From DASRVA01 sp050732935 (lineage in GTDB: Bacteria; Gemmatimonadota; Gemmatimonadetes; JACCXV01; JAHWKZ01), in contig JBOHRW010000224.1 in assembly GCA_050732935.1 (NCBI GenBank), positions 12,076-76,075 on the forward strand: DNA of 64,000 nucleotides, read 5' to 3'. This document shows, one piece after another, positions 8,580-17,101 of this stretch. Under the pieces are notes generated by a model. The model worked only from the letters and a program-made list of their open reading frames with translations. It was not told where the DNA came from and searched no databases. Within the stretch, counting starts at the first letter, position 1. Each line of letters starts with the position of its first letter. Made by a program: the position numbers and the translations under genes.

Positions 8580-9241
8580 TAGCGGTGCGCCACTTTGACG
8601 TTGACGTTACGCGGCATTTTTCTCAGCTTTCGGTCAGCCCCATTCGCTTGTTTCCAACTGGAGGAGGAGCGGATGGAAAAGAAGTACGTGGTGGGTCTGA
8701 CCGAGGCTGAGCTGTCGAAGATGTTGGCTCTGATCCGGGCTGGGAAGGTGGGCGCGCGTAGGCTGAACCGCGGGCACATCCTGCTGTTGGCCGATGATGG
8801 GCAAACCGACGCCGAGATCGCCGGTGCCCTGCACGTGGGGGCTTCCATGGTTGAGCGCACGCGTCGCCGGTTTTGTGGAGGGGGGCCTGGAGCGGGCCTT
8901 GAACGAGCGTCCTCCTCCAGGGGCGGCTCGCAAGCTTGGCCCCCAGCAGGAGGCGTACCTGGTGGCGCTGGCGTGCAGCGACCCGCCCGAGGTGCGCACC
9001 TGCTGGACGATGCAACTGTTGGCGGATCGTCTGGTGGAACTCGGCAAGGTCGACTCGATTTGTGATGAGACGGTTCGCCGCGTTCTAAAAAAACGACACC
9101 AAGCCGTGGCAGAAGCAACATTGGTTGATCCCGACGGTCGACTGGGCGTTCGTGGCGGCGATGGAAGAAGCGCTGGAGCTGTATGCCGAGCCCTACGATC
9201 ATGCCGCGGAAACAGCGCAGCTTGGCAGCGTGGCGGGGTGA
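8580..9241 (+). mobile_element. IS630-type insertion sequence remnant (5' part)
   Basis: A short AT-richer leader starts at a TA dinucleotide (8579-8581), as expected for IS630 elements, which target TA. It is followed by a broken transposase frame. The catalytic DDE part and the right end are missing, so the element is inactive. No matching inverted repeat for the left end could be found by eye in the next kilobase. The boundaries are inferred from the neighbouring amidase start and the end of transposase homology. Confidence 0.6.
8673..9241 (+). pseudogene. IS630-family transposase, frameshifted and truncated
   Basis: The N-terminal helix-turn-helix is intact in the first frame (starting MEKKYVVGLTEAE and reaching RTRRRF), with GGAGGAG just before the ATG. 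At a TTTT run near 8872 homology moves to the next frame (VEGGLERALNERPPPG). At the seven-A run 9087-9093 it moves again to NDTKPWQKQHWLIP and ends at LELYAEPYD. There it should continue into the catalytic FDE, but a stop follows at 9239-9241. Two +1 changes at homopolymers plus loss of the catalytic domain make this a pseudogene. Family assignment rests on the KPWxKxxWxIP and YAEPYD motifs. Confidence 0.75.
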
Positions 9242-10010
9242 GCCGGCTTGAGTGCTAGCTCCTCAAATCCGACGGTCGAGCTCGTGGCGCTGTCCGAGCT
9301 TGTTACTCCAGAAAGAGCCAGGTACTCGCCGACCACCGGGCACTCGGCCAACAAGCGCCGAGTCCAGCGCTCGATCACGTAGTCTACACCACCCGTCTCG
9401 TAGCACTCCCCGTACCTCGCCTGTGCGCGAAACCAGTCGAAGTAGTGGCGCAGGATCACAGGTCGTTGCCAAGAAGCTTGACCAGCGTCGGCGACGGAGT
9501 TCCCTCTCCAAGATCGCCACCATCATCGTGTTCTTGGTGCACTATGCATCTCCACCTAGATCTTGACTCGACACGCAATCGACGATGGTGCTGGTCACCG
9601 AGGGTCGACTGGCGCCGCTTTCGCGGGCGCGGCATGAGCGGTCCCCAGCCGCACTCGTTGGGCTCGACCAAGCGCCGCTGGTCGATCACGCAGGCCGATC
9701 AAAAACCCACAGTCGACGCGGCGTGAAGCCATGGGCATCCGCCCCGATGAGTGCAGCGCTTTGACGCCGTGAGGCGGGCCAGCGAGCGATTGCCCACGAC
9801 TGGACGGGCTCCACAGGCTGTTCCGACGCCTGGAGGAGCGCGGAACAGCAAGTCGCCGCCGTCGCCGTGGTCGGCGAGCTGGCTGGCTTCTTGTTGCCGT
9901 CATGAATGAACCTGATGGAGCCGGCTCACCAGCAACCGTTACATCACGGAGCCTGAGATCGATCGACGAACATGATGTAGCCCGAGCACGAGAAGGAGGA
10001 AGCTTCCATA
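9242..10010 (+). other. Gene-poor stretch of the accessory island
   Basis: No convincing gene was found in 770 bases on either strand. A short minus-strand stretch (about 9300-9459) reads YFDWFRAQARYGEC and DYVIERW, which looks protein-like, but the frame breaks into low complexity. Base composition is lower in GC than the flanking chromosome. The best reading is decayed mobile or accessory DNA between the IS630 remnant and the LamG gene. Confidence 0.5.
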
Positions 10011-11543
10011 TCAGTACAGCATCAAATTTCCGCCCACAGGCTCAAACTCCTCATCGAGGACGATCGTAAACCGTGGGCCAGTAAAAGTGGGTGTATTTGG
10101 ATAACGTGTAACGATATACAGGTCGGCAAGCTTGAAGAAGGCCAACGCGTACAAGTCTGAAGGTGGAACCACCCTGACCCTTCTCCATAATTGGTCGCAC
10201 ACCGCGTCGTCATCGATCAGGGTCAGCAAGCTCGGATCGGGGTTCGTGAGGCCTGCCTCGGCGCGCCATTCGACGATGAATGGCTCCGAACTCGTCAGGA
10301 TCGAAACCAACGTGCTCCGGTTATCATGCGGATCCGTGGTGCACGCGACCGCCGGCAGGGGATGCGTCGTCGCGCACGACTCGTTGGAACGGGATTCGCC
10401 CTCCTGGTTGAACGCCACGACACGGTAGCAGTATTCTCGATCCGGAAGGAGCTGGACCGAGTCGGCATAGGCGGTCGTATTGGGCGGGACCTGGGTGAAG
10501 AGGGAGTCGGCCGTCTGCCCTTCGCGGCGCTCGATACGGTAGCCCTCCTCGTTCGCCGCGTTGTCGTTCCAGGCGAGGTCGATCCTGTGATAGCTCACCG
10601 CCGTCGCCGTCAGCTCGGTCGGCGCAGGAGGTCCAGCCAGTCCGTATTTCGCGAGCAGATAGTCTTCCGTCGCCTCCATGTCCGCATCGCTCAGACTACC
10701 AGTGTAGTAAATGAGCTCGGCGATATCCCCCTTGAACGGGTAAACCCCGTTCTGGCGCCCCCCGATCGCCGCCTGGCTGGGCGCCGTCCCGGTGCCCGCG
10801 TAGCCCGTGTCGTTGAGGTGGTACGCTTTGTCGGCCCGGATCTGCAGGTGTTCGAACGCCTCCCGCCGCCAGGTCAGGACGTGCCACGTACCGGGAGACA
10901 GGACCAGGTCGGAATTGTGGACTCCGTCATGGCTGCTGCCGTAGGCGAGCCAGTTGCCGTCGGCGTCACCGCGGCGGGCGAACAGATCGAGGTTGTTGCT
11001 GATCGCGCTGGAGCCGATCACGTCATGACCACCGGCGCCAGGACTGGCGTCCAGCCGCACCACGGCGAAGACCGTGAAATGGCTGGTCAGGCCCCAGACG
11101 CCGGATTGCCCCGGCGACACGAGCCGGTCGTCCACCCCGTCGAAGCGCACGACGGGTCGGCCACCGACGACGGAGGTCTTGTAGACGGGTTGGAAGGAAG
11201 CGCTGGGCTGGGCGGCGTCCTGGTTGTCGGGACCGGAATCGTCCCAGGCGCTGACCGGGTCGCCGTCGTCAGGGGCCACGATGGCGTCGGCCTTGAACCA
11301 AGCGATGTACCCGGAAGCCGGCTCGGTTTGGATTGCAGCCTGTACTGAAGAACCCTTAGCAACCGTGATCTCATGCTCGGCCCGTGTAGCATCCAGCGCT
11401 CGCATGTCCGGCCATGGTGAAACCTGCTTGCCCGCCCACAGGAATAGGAGAGCCGAACAAGACATTACAACGGGCTTGTTAGCAAGCCTCAAGGTGCCCA
11501 CGATGAATGCATGAGATTTCTCAGCACGAATCCGCTGCTCCAA
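10011..11543 (-). CDS. LamG-like / fibronectin type III protein
   Basis: This protein of up to 510 residues has a concanavalin/LamG-type domain at about residues 80-290 (YIAWFKAD, VVRFDGVDDRL, FTVFAVVRLD, GDIAELIYY). A fibronectin type III domain follows (PTELTATAVSYHRIDLAWND to YCYRVVAFNQEGES), then a C-terminal region of about 110 residues that I do not recognise. Such proteins usually bind surfaces or polysaccharide outside the cell. The start is uncertain: TTG 11543 gives the full frame, while ATG 11465 gives a shorter N-terminus with a weak hydrophobic segment (SCSALLFLWAG). GC is visibly lower than in the neighbours, suggesting transfer. It lies 28 bases after the JAB-like gene. Confidence 0.6.
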   Translation of the reverse strand: MEQRIRAEKSHAFIVGTLRLANKPVVMSCSALLFLWAGKQVSPWPDMRALDATRAEHEITVAKGSSVQAAIQTEPASGYIAWFKADAIVAPDDGDPVSAWDDSGPDNQDAAQPSASFQPVYKTSVVGGRPVVRFDGVDDRLVSPGQSGVWGLTSHFTVFAVVRLDASPGAGGHDVIGSSAISNNLDLFARRGDADGNWLAYGSSHDGVHNSDLVLSPGTWHVLTWRREAFEHLQIRADKAYHLNDTGYAGTGTAPSQAAIGGRQNGVYPFKGDIAELIYYTGSLSDADMEATEDYLLAKYGLAGPPAPTELTATAVSYHRIDLAWNDNAANEEGYRIERREGQTADSLFTQVPPNTTAYADSVQLLPDREYCYRVVAFNQEGESRSNESCATTHPLPAVACTTDPHDNRSTLVSILTSSEPFIVEWRAEAGLTNPDPSLLTLIDDDAVCDQLWRRVRVVPPSDLYALAFFKLADLYIVTRYPNTPTFTGPRFTIVLDEEFEPVGGNLMLY

Positions 11544-11571
11544 AAAGAAAAGACGACAGCCCTATGCCTCT

Positions 11572-12297
11572 TCACTCGAGTAAACAACTGTCGTAAAAAC
11601 CAAACTGAACCTGTGGCGGCTCAAACTCCATGATGCCACCGTCCTCATAAATGACATAGTCGAAACGAATCCCATACTCGCTTCTGAAGTAGTTCGCAAC
11701 CTGGATATCGCCCCCCTGGTCTCCAAAAGTGCTTAACGCTCGGCTACGTGGCTTCGAAGAAACATCAGGAGCATCGCCGCATATACCATCATACCACCCG
11801 GTCTCCCACGGATGCGTGTGAACCATGGCCACAATTCCGGCCGGAGGAGGTTCGTGCCACTTCGTGCCACACATGTAGGGGCGGGGCTCTGCTCCCTCTT
11901 CCACGAGATCATAGGCGTCCTTGCCCGTCTCGACGATCCATGCCCCTCGCTCGGTCGTGCCTGAGGGGTCCTGACCGGGAGCTACCGGCTTGGACCGTTC
12001 CCACAAGTCTCGTAGTTGGTCCCGAAAAGCAATATGTCCAAACCAGGGCCGATTCGGGCACGGCAGCGTCACGATTGTAAATGTCGTGTCGGGACCCGTG
12101 ACATCCCCGACGACATCCAGAATCTTAAAGAACAGCGGCTCCTCCCCTTCGACACCGGTCGTCTGATACGGAATCCGAACCTTGAAGCTGTCAGATAGAA
12201 CTACCGACAAGAACCACGGAGCATGAGGGGGAGACGGCTCGGACTCCGGATCGGCGAAGTGGAAGTTGAACAGCTCAGGCCGTTCTCCCGCCAGCAC
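11572..12297 (-). CDS. JAB/MPN-like (DUF4329-type) domain protein, start unresolved
   Basis: The C-terminal 120 residues look like a JAB-type metallo-isopeptidase-like fold of the DUF4329 kind. ERGAWIVETG provides the N-terminal acidic element, GIVAMVHTHP gives the His-x-His-Pro motif, and a Gly-Asp after an insertion (FGDQGGDIQVA) fits the Ser/Asp part. DUF4329/JAB domains occur as C-termini of Rhs-type and other polymorphic proteins, but no Rhs repeats are present here. The N-terminal 110 residues are unfamiliar. The start is inferred: GTG 12297 is the only plausible canonical start near the point where homology to the overlapping M48 gene ends, and it lacks a clear ribosome site. It could be the detached tail of a larger protein. 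Confidence 0.45.
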   Translation of the reverse strand: MLAGERPELFNFHFADPESEPSPPHAPWFLSVVLSDSFKVRIPYQTTGVEGEEPLFFKILDVVGDVTGPDTTFTIVTLPCPNRPWFGHIAFRDQLRDLWERSKPVAPGQDPSGTTERGAWIVETGKDAYDLVEEGAEPRPYMCGTKWHEPPPAGIVAMVHTHPWETGWYDGICGDAPDVSSKPRSRALSTFGDQGGDIQVANYFRSEYGIRFDYVIYEDGGIMEFEPPQVQFGFYDSCLLE

Positions 12298-13565
12298 TCG
12301 GACATGCCGATCCGCTCCAGGACGGGGGGATGGGTGTAGAACCAGCGGACGATCCAGCCGGGTGGCGTCAAGGGCGACAGATTGGAGCACGCGAGTCGGC
12401 GCGTGACCCGGGCGAAGGTGTCGGGGTCGCGGGAGAGCTCCAGCGCGATCCAGTCCGCCTCGGCCTCCATCCGGCGGGAGATCGCCCCCTCGATCGGGCT
12501 GGCGAGGAAGAGAAGGATCGAGACGGCGAGCCAGAGGAGCGGCAGCCCGGCCGGATCGCCGGGGCCCGCCAGGCGCGAATTGCGACGGGCCTGCCACCGG
12601 GCGACGCCGGTGAGCAGCCAGGCCCCGGCGAAGATCCCCGGGATCGCCAAGAGGAGCCCCGTCCGGACGTGTCGCTCGCCGGCGTGCCCCAGCTCGTGGG
12701 CGACGACCAGGAGGATCTCCTCCCGGGGTGCCTCTACCAGAAGGTTGTCGTAGAGCACCACCTGGCGCGTGGCCCCGAGGCCGGCCACGTAGGCGTTGAG
12801 CCGCCGCGTGCGCCGGCTCGCGTCCACGACACGGACGCGCTCGATCTCGAGCCCGGCGCGCTCGCCCATGGCGACGATCTCGCGCTCGAGCTCGCGATCG
12901 TCGAGCGGCCGGAAGTCGGCGAAGAGGGGGTCGATCAGGACGGGAGCGACGGTCGTGCCGGCGACGGCCATCAGCGTCCCCCCCGCGGCCGCCGCCACCC
13001 AGCCCCACCGTGGCCAGCGCCGGAGGCAGCCCAGGAAGCCCGCCGCCGCCAGCCCATAGACCACGATCCAGAACCCCTGCCGGCGGGCCGTGTCGAGCAG
13101 CCACGCCCCCGCCGAGCGGGTCGAGAGTCCGAAGCGGTGCTCCACCAGGAACCCGCTCGTCCAGGCGACCGGCAGCGCCACGAAGACGAGCGCGGCGAGG
13201 AGGAGAACGGCGGTGAGGAACGACGAGGGCAGCGGTCGACCGCGACCGATCCTTCTCCCGAGTCGGGACAGGGGCACGCCGCCCGCCAGGACGAGCAGCC
13301 CCGCCAGAAAGCCCCAGCGCAGCAGCGTCCCGGTCGCCCAGAGGGAGTACTTGATCTCCGCGTACTCCGCCGCGAGACGTCGGTGGGCGGGATCGAAGAC
13401 GGACGCCGGATCGACCGGCATGGTGCGGGGGTCGGGGCCGCCCAGAGCGACGGCGATCCCCGCCGCGACCGCGACGAGCGCGAGACCCGCCCACGGCCCG
13501 GGAGGCCGTGCTCGCCACCATGGCGTGGAAGCGGAATGGGGTCCCTCAGCGGCCCCGCGCTTCAC
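12201..13565 (-). CDS. M48 family membrane zinc peptidase (CAAX protease 1-like)
   Basis: This integral-membrane peptidase has several N-terminal transmembrane helices, a WTSGFLVEHRFGLSTRS loop typical of Ste24/CAAX-prenyl-protease-like enzymes, and the zinc motif HELGH (VVAHELGHAGERH). The third ligand lies in RMEAEADWIAL, and the C-terminal THPPVLERIGM is conserved. The expected end is close to IGMSECWRENG. After it the frame runs about 30 residues of Ser/Arg-rich, non-homologous sequence into the low-GC island, so the native stop was probably lost by insertion at about 12285. The GTG start at 13565 overlaps the end of pcm by 20 bases. Confidence 0.82.
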   Translation of the reverse strand: MKRGAAEGPHSASTPWWRARPPGPWAGLALVAVAAGIAVALGGPDPRTMPVDPASVFDPAHRRLAAEYAEIKYSLWATGTLLRWGFLAGLLVLAGGVPLSRLGRRIGRGRPLPSSFLTAVLLLAALVFVALPVAWTSGFLVEHRFGLSTRSAGAWLLDTARRQGFWIVVYGLAAAGFLGCLRRWPRWGWVAAAAGGTLMAVAGTTVAPVLIDPLFADFRPLDDRELEREIVAMGERAGLEIERVRVVDASRRTRRLNAYVAGLGATRQVVLYDNLLVEAPREEILLVVAHELGHAGERHVRTGLLLAIPGIFAGAWLLTGVARWQARRNSRLAGPGDPAGLPLLWLAVSILLFLASPIEGAISRRMEAEADWIALELSRDPDTFARVTRRLACSNLSPLTPPGWIVRWFYTHPPVLERIGMSECWRENGLSCSTSTSPIRSPSRLPLMLRGSCR

Positions 13566-14226
13566 CCGACCCGCCTGTCATGGGCACGAACCGGACCCCG
13601 ATCAGCCGCTCCGAGACGAAGCCGGATCCGGTCCTGCGCCAGCGGACGATCCGCTGGGTGACCCCCTTGCCGACCGGCGCGACGAGTCGCCCGCCGGGAG
13701 CGAGCTGCTCGAAGAGGGCGTCGGGAACGGACGGCGGCGAGGCGGTCAGGACGATCGCGTCGAACGGGGCCGCCCGCGGCAGGCCCTGATGCGCATCGGC
13801 AGCCACGACCCTGACGTTGTGGTAGCCGAGCCGGCGCAGCGTTCGGGCCGCCACCTTCGCCAGCGATGACACGATCTCGATCGAGAACACCTCGCGGGCG
13901 ATCTCGGCCAGCACCGCAGTCTGATAGCCCGAGCCGGTGCCCACTTCCAGCACGCGGTCGTCCGGGCCGATCTCGAGCGCGGCGGTCATGTAGGCCACGA
14001 TGTAGGGCTGGCTGATCGTCTGCCCCTGGCCGATCGGCAGGGGACGGTCCTCGTACGCGAGATCCAGGTACTCGGGCGGAACGAACTCATGGCGAGGGAC
14101 GCTGTACATGGCGCCCAGGACGGCCGGGTCGCGGATCCCCCGGTCGGCGATCTGACGCCGCAGCATCCGCTGACGGGCGTCCTCGAATTCGATGGCTTCG
14201 CCTCCTGTCCCGAGATCGGACCTCAG
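13546..14226 (-). CDS. pcm: Protein-L-isoaspartate O-methyltransferase
   Basis: It repairs isoaspartyl residues using S-adenosylmethionine. The family signature runs from ARQRMLRRQIADRGIRDP through YSVPRHEFVP, the SAM-binding VLEVGTGSGYQTAVLA and the C-terminal LIGVRFVPM. The start is debatable. GTG 14265 lies inside the upstream TPR gene with no ribosome site. CTG 14226 overlaps that gene's TGA as CTGA. An in-frame ATC lies 7 bases after a perfect AGGAGG, and the residues after it (EFEDARQRM) align with the usual Pcm N-terminus. I list the CTG coordinate. It sits between the TPR lipoprotein and M48 genes in a minus-strand operon. Confidence 0.85.
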   Translation of the reverse strand: MRSDLGTGGEAIEFEDARQRMLRRQIADRGIRDPAVLGAMYSVPRHEFVPPEYLDLAYEDRPLPIGQGQTISQPYIVAYMTAALEIGPDDRVLEVGTGSGYQTAVLAEIAREVFSIEIVSSLAKVAARTLRRLGYHNVRVVAADAHQGLPRAAPFDAIVLTASPPSVPDALFEQLAPGGRLVAPVGKGVTQRIVRWRRTGSGFVSERLIGVRFVPMTGGSGEARGR

Positions 14227-14693
14227 CGGACGGATGCCAGGAGCTGGGCCGCCCGTTCGCGCCACTCCGGATACGGTCCGAGCAGGGTCTCGGCCTTCTC
14301 CAGGACGCCGACCGCCTGCGCCCGGTCGCCCAGCTCGATCCGGGCCCGGCCCAGATAGTAGTACGCGAAGCCGTTGGTGGGGTCGATCCGGGTGGCACGC
14401 TCGAAGCGGCGAACCGCCTCGCCCGCCCGGCCGGTGATCAGGTAGCCCTTGCCCTCCTCGACGACCTGCAGGCTGGCCTCCCGCGCGAGCGTGCCCGCCC
14501 CGGCATCCTCGGCCAGCGCGCGGTCGGTCGAGATTTCACGCGGCTCCTCCTCCATCGCCCCCGACCGATCATCGGATTCCGCCGTCGGTGACGGGCGGCG
14601 ATCGGGCGTCGCTCGTGGCGGCTCGCGTTCCGCCCCCCCGCACCCCACCACGACGACCATCACGATCAGAAGGGTCAGAACCAAGACGCGCAC
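14223..14693 (-). CDS. TPR-containing lipoprotein
   Basis: This 156-residue protein has a lipoprotein signal (VLVLTLLIVMVVVVGCGG), an acidic/Pro-rich linker and two tetratricopeptide repeats. The repeats cover about residues 80-150 (GYLITGRAGEAVRRFERAT, then YYYLGRARIELGDRAQAVG). TPR lipoproteins of this size act as scaffolds, often beside penicillin-binding proteins, as the PBP1b activator LpoB/CpoB system does in E. coli. That role is only inferred from its position 4 bases after the PBP1b-like gene. GTG 14693 is chosen because it immediately precedes the hydrophobic signal core. Confidence 0.75.
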   Translation of the reverse strand: MRVLVLTLLIVMVVVVGCGGAEREPPRATPDRRPSPTAESDDRSGAMEEEPREISTDRALAEDAGAGTLAREASLQVVEEGKGYLITGRAGEAVRRFERATRIDPTNGFAYYYLGRARIELGDRAQAVGVLEKAETLLGPYPEWRERAAQLLASVR

Positions 14694-14697
14694 CTCG

Positions 14698-16995
14698 TCA
14701 GAAGATCCACCAGCCGTCGCTTTCACCGTGCAGATGACACTCCTCCTGGGGCTCTGTGCCCTCCACGAACACCTCGAAGCGGGTGGTCGGGCATCCCGGC
14801 CCGGCGAGCTCGCCGGTCTCGGGGTCGACCTCGACGAGCACGATGTTCCGGGGGGCTGGGAACTCGGGGCTGCGGTCGCCGTAGCCGGAGCGCTTCATGA
14901 ACTCCACCCAGATGGGGAGCGCCGCGCGATCGCCGTGCAGGCCGATCGGGCCGTTGTCGTCGTAGCCCACCCACACCAGCGCCACCAGCTCGGTCGTGTA
15001 GCCGACGAACCAGGCGTCCCGGGTATCGTTCGTGGTCCCGGTCTTCCCGGCGGCGTGACCTCCATAGCCGAGCGCGCGCGAGCGGCGCGCGGTGCCGCTG
15101 TCGAAGACGTCCTTCAGCATGTCGTTGACGAGATAGACCGCGTCGGCCGGGAGCACTCGATCCATGCTGACCTCGCGATGCTGGACGACCTCTCCGCCTT
15201 CATCCACCGCCGCCAGGATCGACAGCGGCTGGGTCCGGATCCCGCCGTTGGCCAGCGTGGCGTAGGCCGAGGCGAGCTCCAGGGGACTGACCTCGAACGC
15301 GCCCAGGGCTAGCGAGGGAAGCGGCCGCAGGCGGCTCTCGATGCCCGCCTCCCTGGCGGTCCGCGTTACGCGGCTGAGCCCCACCGAAAGGGCCAGCCGG
15401 CTGGTGGCCACGTTCATGGACTGCGAGAGCGCGTTCCGCAGCGTTACGGTGCCGTGATAGGTCTGGTCGTAGTTCTCGGGCGACCACGTCTGACCGGCGC
15501 TCACGACCTCGAACGGCTCGTCCTCGATCGTGCTCGCGGGGCTCCAGCGCCCGGGCGTCAGGAAAGCCGTCAGGTAGACGAACGGCTTGAACGTCGACCC
15601 CGGCTGCCGGCGGGCCTGCTCGGCCCGATTGAACTGCGAATCCTGGTAGTCGCGCCCCCCGATCATCGCGCGGACAAAGCCGGTCTGCGGGTCGAGCACC
15701 ACGACCGCACCCTGGAGCTCGCCCTGGCGCCTCGCGAGCCGCGGGTAGCCCTCCTCGAGGTGCGCCAGACCCTCGACCAGCGCCTCGCGGGCAGCGATCT
15801 GCTGGCCCATGTCGAGCGTGGTGAAGATGCGCAGCCCCTGGCTCTGCAGCAGCCGGCGCGGATAGCGGTCGGCCAGCTCGCGCAGGACGTAGTCCACGAA
15901 GTAGGGGGCGTCGTTGACGCGGGCGTCGCGTCGGCGGACGGCCAGCGGCGTGCCCCGGGCCCGGGCGAACTGGTCGTCGGTGATCCGCTCCTGGTCGTGC
16001 ATGAGCCCGAGCACGAGGTCCCGACGCTGCGTGGCGACCTCGGGGTTCTGCGCGGGGTTGTAGCGCCTGGGATCGCGGATCAGCCCGGCCAGGGTGGCGG
16101 CCTCGGCAAGGTCGATCTCGCGGACCGACTTACCGAAGTAGTGCTGCGAGGCCTCCTCGATTCCCATGATCGAGCTGGCGCCATGCTGGCCGAAATAGAT
16201 CTCGTTCAGGTACGCCTGCAGAATCTCCCGCTTCGAGTACTTGAATTCCAGGATCGCCGCCATCAGCGCTTCCTTGATCTTGCGCTCGTAGGTCCGCTCT
16301 GCGGACAGGTAGTAGTTCTTCACGAGCTGCTGGGTGATCGTGGAGCCGCCCTGGACCGTCTCACCCGCGCGGAGGTTGGCTACGGCCGCCCCGACGACAC
16401 GAATGGGGTCGATGCCGGGATGCGCGTAGAACCGGGCGTCTTCGACCGCCAGGATCGCGTCCACGACGTGCTGCGGAACCTCCTGCAGGTCGACCGGCGT
16501 GCGATCCTCCATGTGCTGGTCGAAGATGACGCCGATCACCTCGGGCTCGAGGGCGGCGCTCGCCAGGGTCTCGCCGGTGCGAGCCTGGGTCAGGCTCCGG
16601 ATCGTCCCGCCTCCCATCTCGATCCGGATCGGGATCGGCGGGTTGGCGCCGTCGGGATACGCGAAAGCGTGGAGATAGACCAGCCACTCCGAGTCCTCGG
16701 ACGCGTACTCGCCCGGATCGTCCACGCCGCCGGCCTGCTCCAGGTAACCCAGCCGCCTGAGCCGGGCCTCGAAATCCTCTGCGTCGATCCGCCGGCCGGG
16801 GTAGAGAAGGTAGGCGTCGGAGTAGACCCTCGAGGGCAGGTTCCACTTCCGCCCCTCCCACTTGGCCGTGACCTGCCGCTCCAGCACCACGACCCAGGCC
16901 GCCAGCGCGATCGCGAGGACAACGAGGGCCAGGGGCAGGGCGAGGATCGCCCGGCGGGGGATGCGCTGGAGGAGCCGGGGGAAGGATCGGGTCAT
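14698..16995 (-). CDS. mrcB: Class A penicillin-binding protein (PBP1b-like)
   Basis: A 765-residue bifunctional peptidoglycan synthase anchored by one N-terminal transmembrane helix. A UB2H-like region (LPSRVYSDAYLLYPG, DFEARLRRLGY) precedes the GT51 glycosyltransferase (VEDARFYAHPGIDP, GGSTITQQLVKNYYL). The transpeptidase follows with SxxK in PGSTFKPFVY, SxN in SQSMN and KTGT in GKTGTTND. The UB2H region makes PBP1b more likely than PBP1a. It heads a minus-strand unit with the TPR lipoprotein, pcm and M48 genes. A TAGATT hexamer about 55 bases upstream could serve as its -10. Confidence 0.92.
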   Translation of the reverse strand: MTRSFPRLLQRIPRRAILALPLALVVLAIALAAWVVVLERQVTAKWEGRKWNLPSRVYSDAYLLYPGRRIDAEDFEARLRRLGYLEQAGGVDDPGEYASEDSEWLVYLHAFAYPDGANPPIPIRIEMGGGTIRSLTQARTGETLASAALEPEVIGVIFDQHMEDRTPVDLQEVPQHVVDAILAVEDARFYAHPGIDPIRVVGAAVANLRAGETVQGGSTITQQLVKNYYLSAERTYERKIKEALMAAILEFKYSKREILQAYLNEIYFGQHGASSIMGIEEASQHYFGKSVREIDLAEAATLAGLIRDPRRYNPAQNPEVATQRRDLVLGLMHDQERITDDQFARARGTPLAVRRRDARVNDAPYFVDYVLRELADRYPRRLLQSQGLRIFTTLDMGQQIAAREALVEGLAHLEEGYPRLARRQGELQGAVVVLDPQTGFVRAMIGGRDYQDSQFNRAEQARRQPGSTFKPFVYLTAFLTPGRWSPASTIEDEPFEVVSAGQTWSPENYDQTYHGTVTLRNALSQSMNVATSRLALSVGLSRVTRTAREAGIESRLRPLPSLALGAFEVSPLELASAYATLANGGIRTQPLSILAAVDEGGEVVQHREVSMDRVLPADAVYLVNDMLKDVFDSGTARRSRALGYGGHAAGKTGTTNDTRDAWFVGYTTELVALVWVGYDDNGPIGLHGDRAALPIWVEFMKRSGYGDRSPEFPAPRNIVLVEVDPETGELAGPGCPTTRFEVFVEGTEPQEECHLHGESDGWWIF

Positions 16996-17101
16996 GGGCG
17001 AGCGTTCGCGATGGGGCGGGTTTCGTGGGTACTTCCGGATCGACGGCTAATCTACACCCGATTCCGGGAAAAGATGCAGCCGGCGATCCAGTCGTGTCCG
17101 A

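Noticed and set aside
9087..9094. A7 run as a programmed frameshift site
   Set aside because: The required shift is +1 rather than the usual -1, a second unrelated shift exists upstream, and the catalytic domain is missing.
9199..9459. Short minus-strand frame with YFDWFRAQARYGEC
   Set aside because: Protein-like for only about 50 residues, then low complexity; no start signal or family recognised.
9730..9775. Sequence resembling the left end of the IS630 remnant
   Set aside because: The similarity is short, in direct rather than inverted orientation and imperfect, so it cannot be called the right terminal repeat.
12300..13521. Long N-terminal extension of the JAB-like frame
   Set aside because: It is a shadow of the M48 gene, which has the HELGH motif and membrane helices in its own frame.
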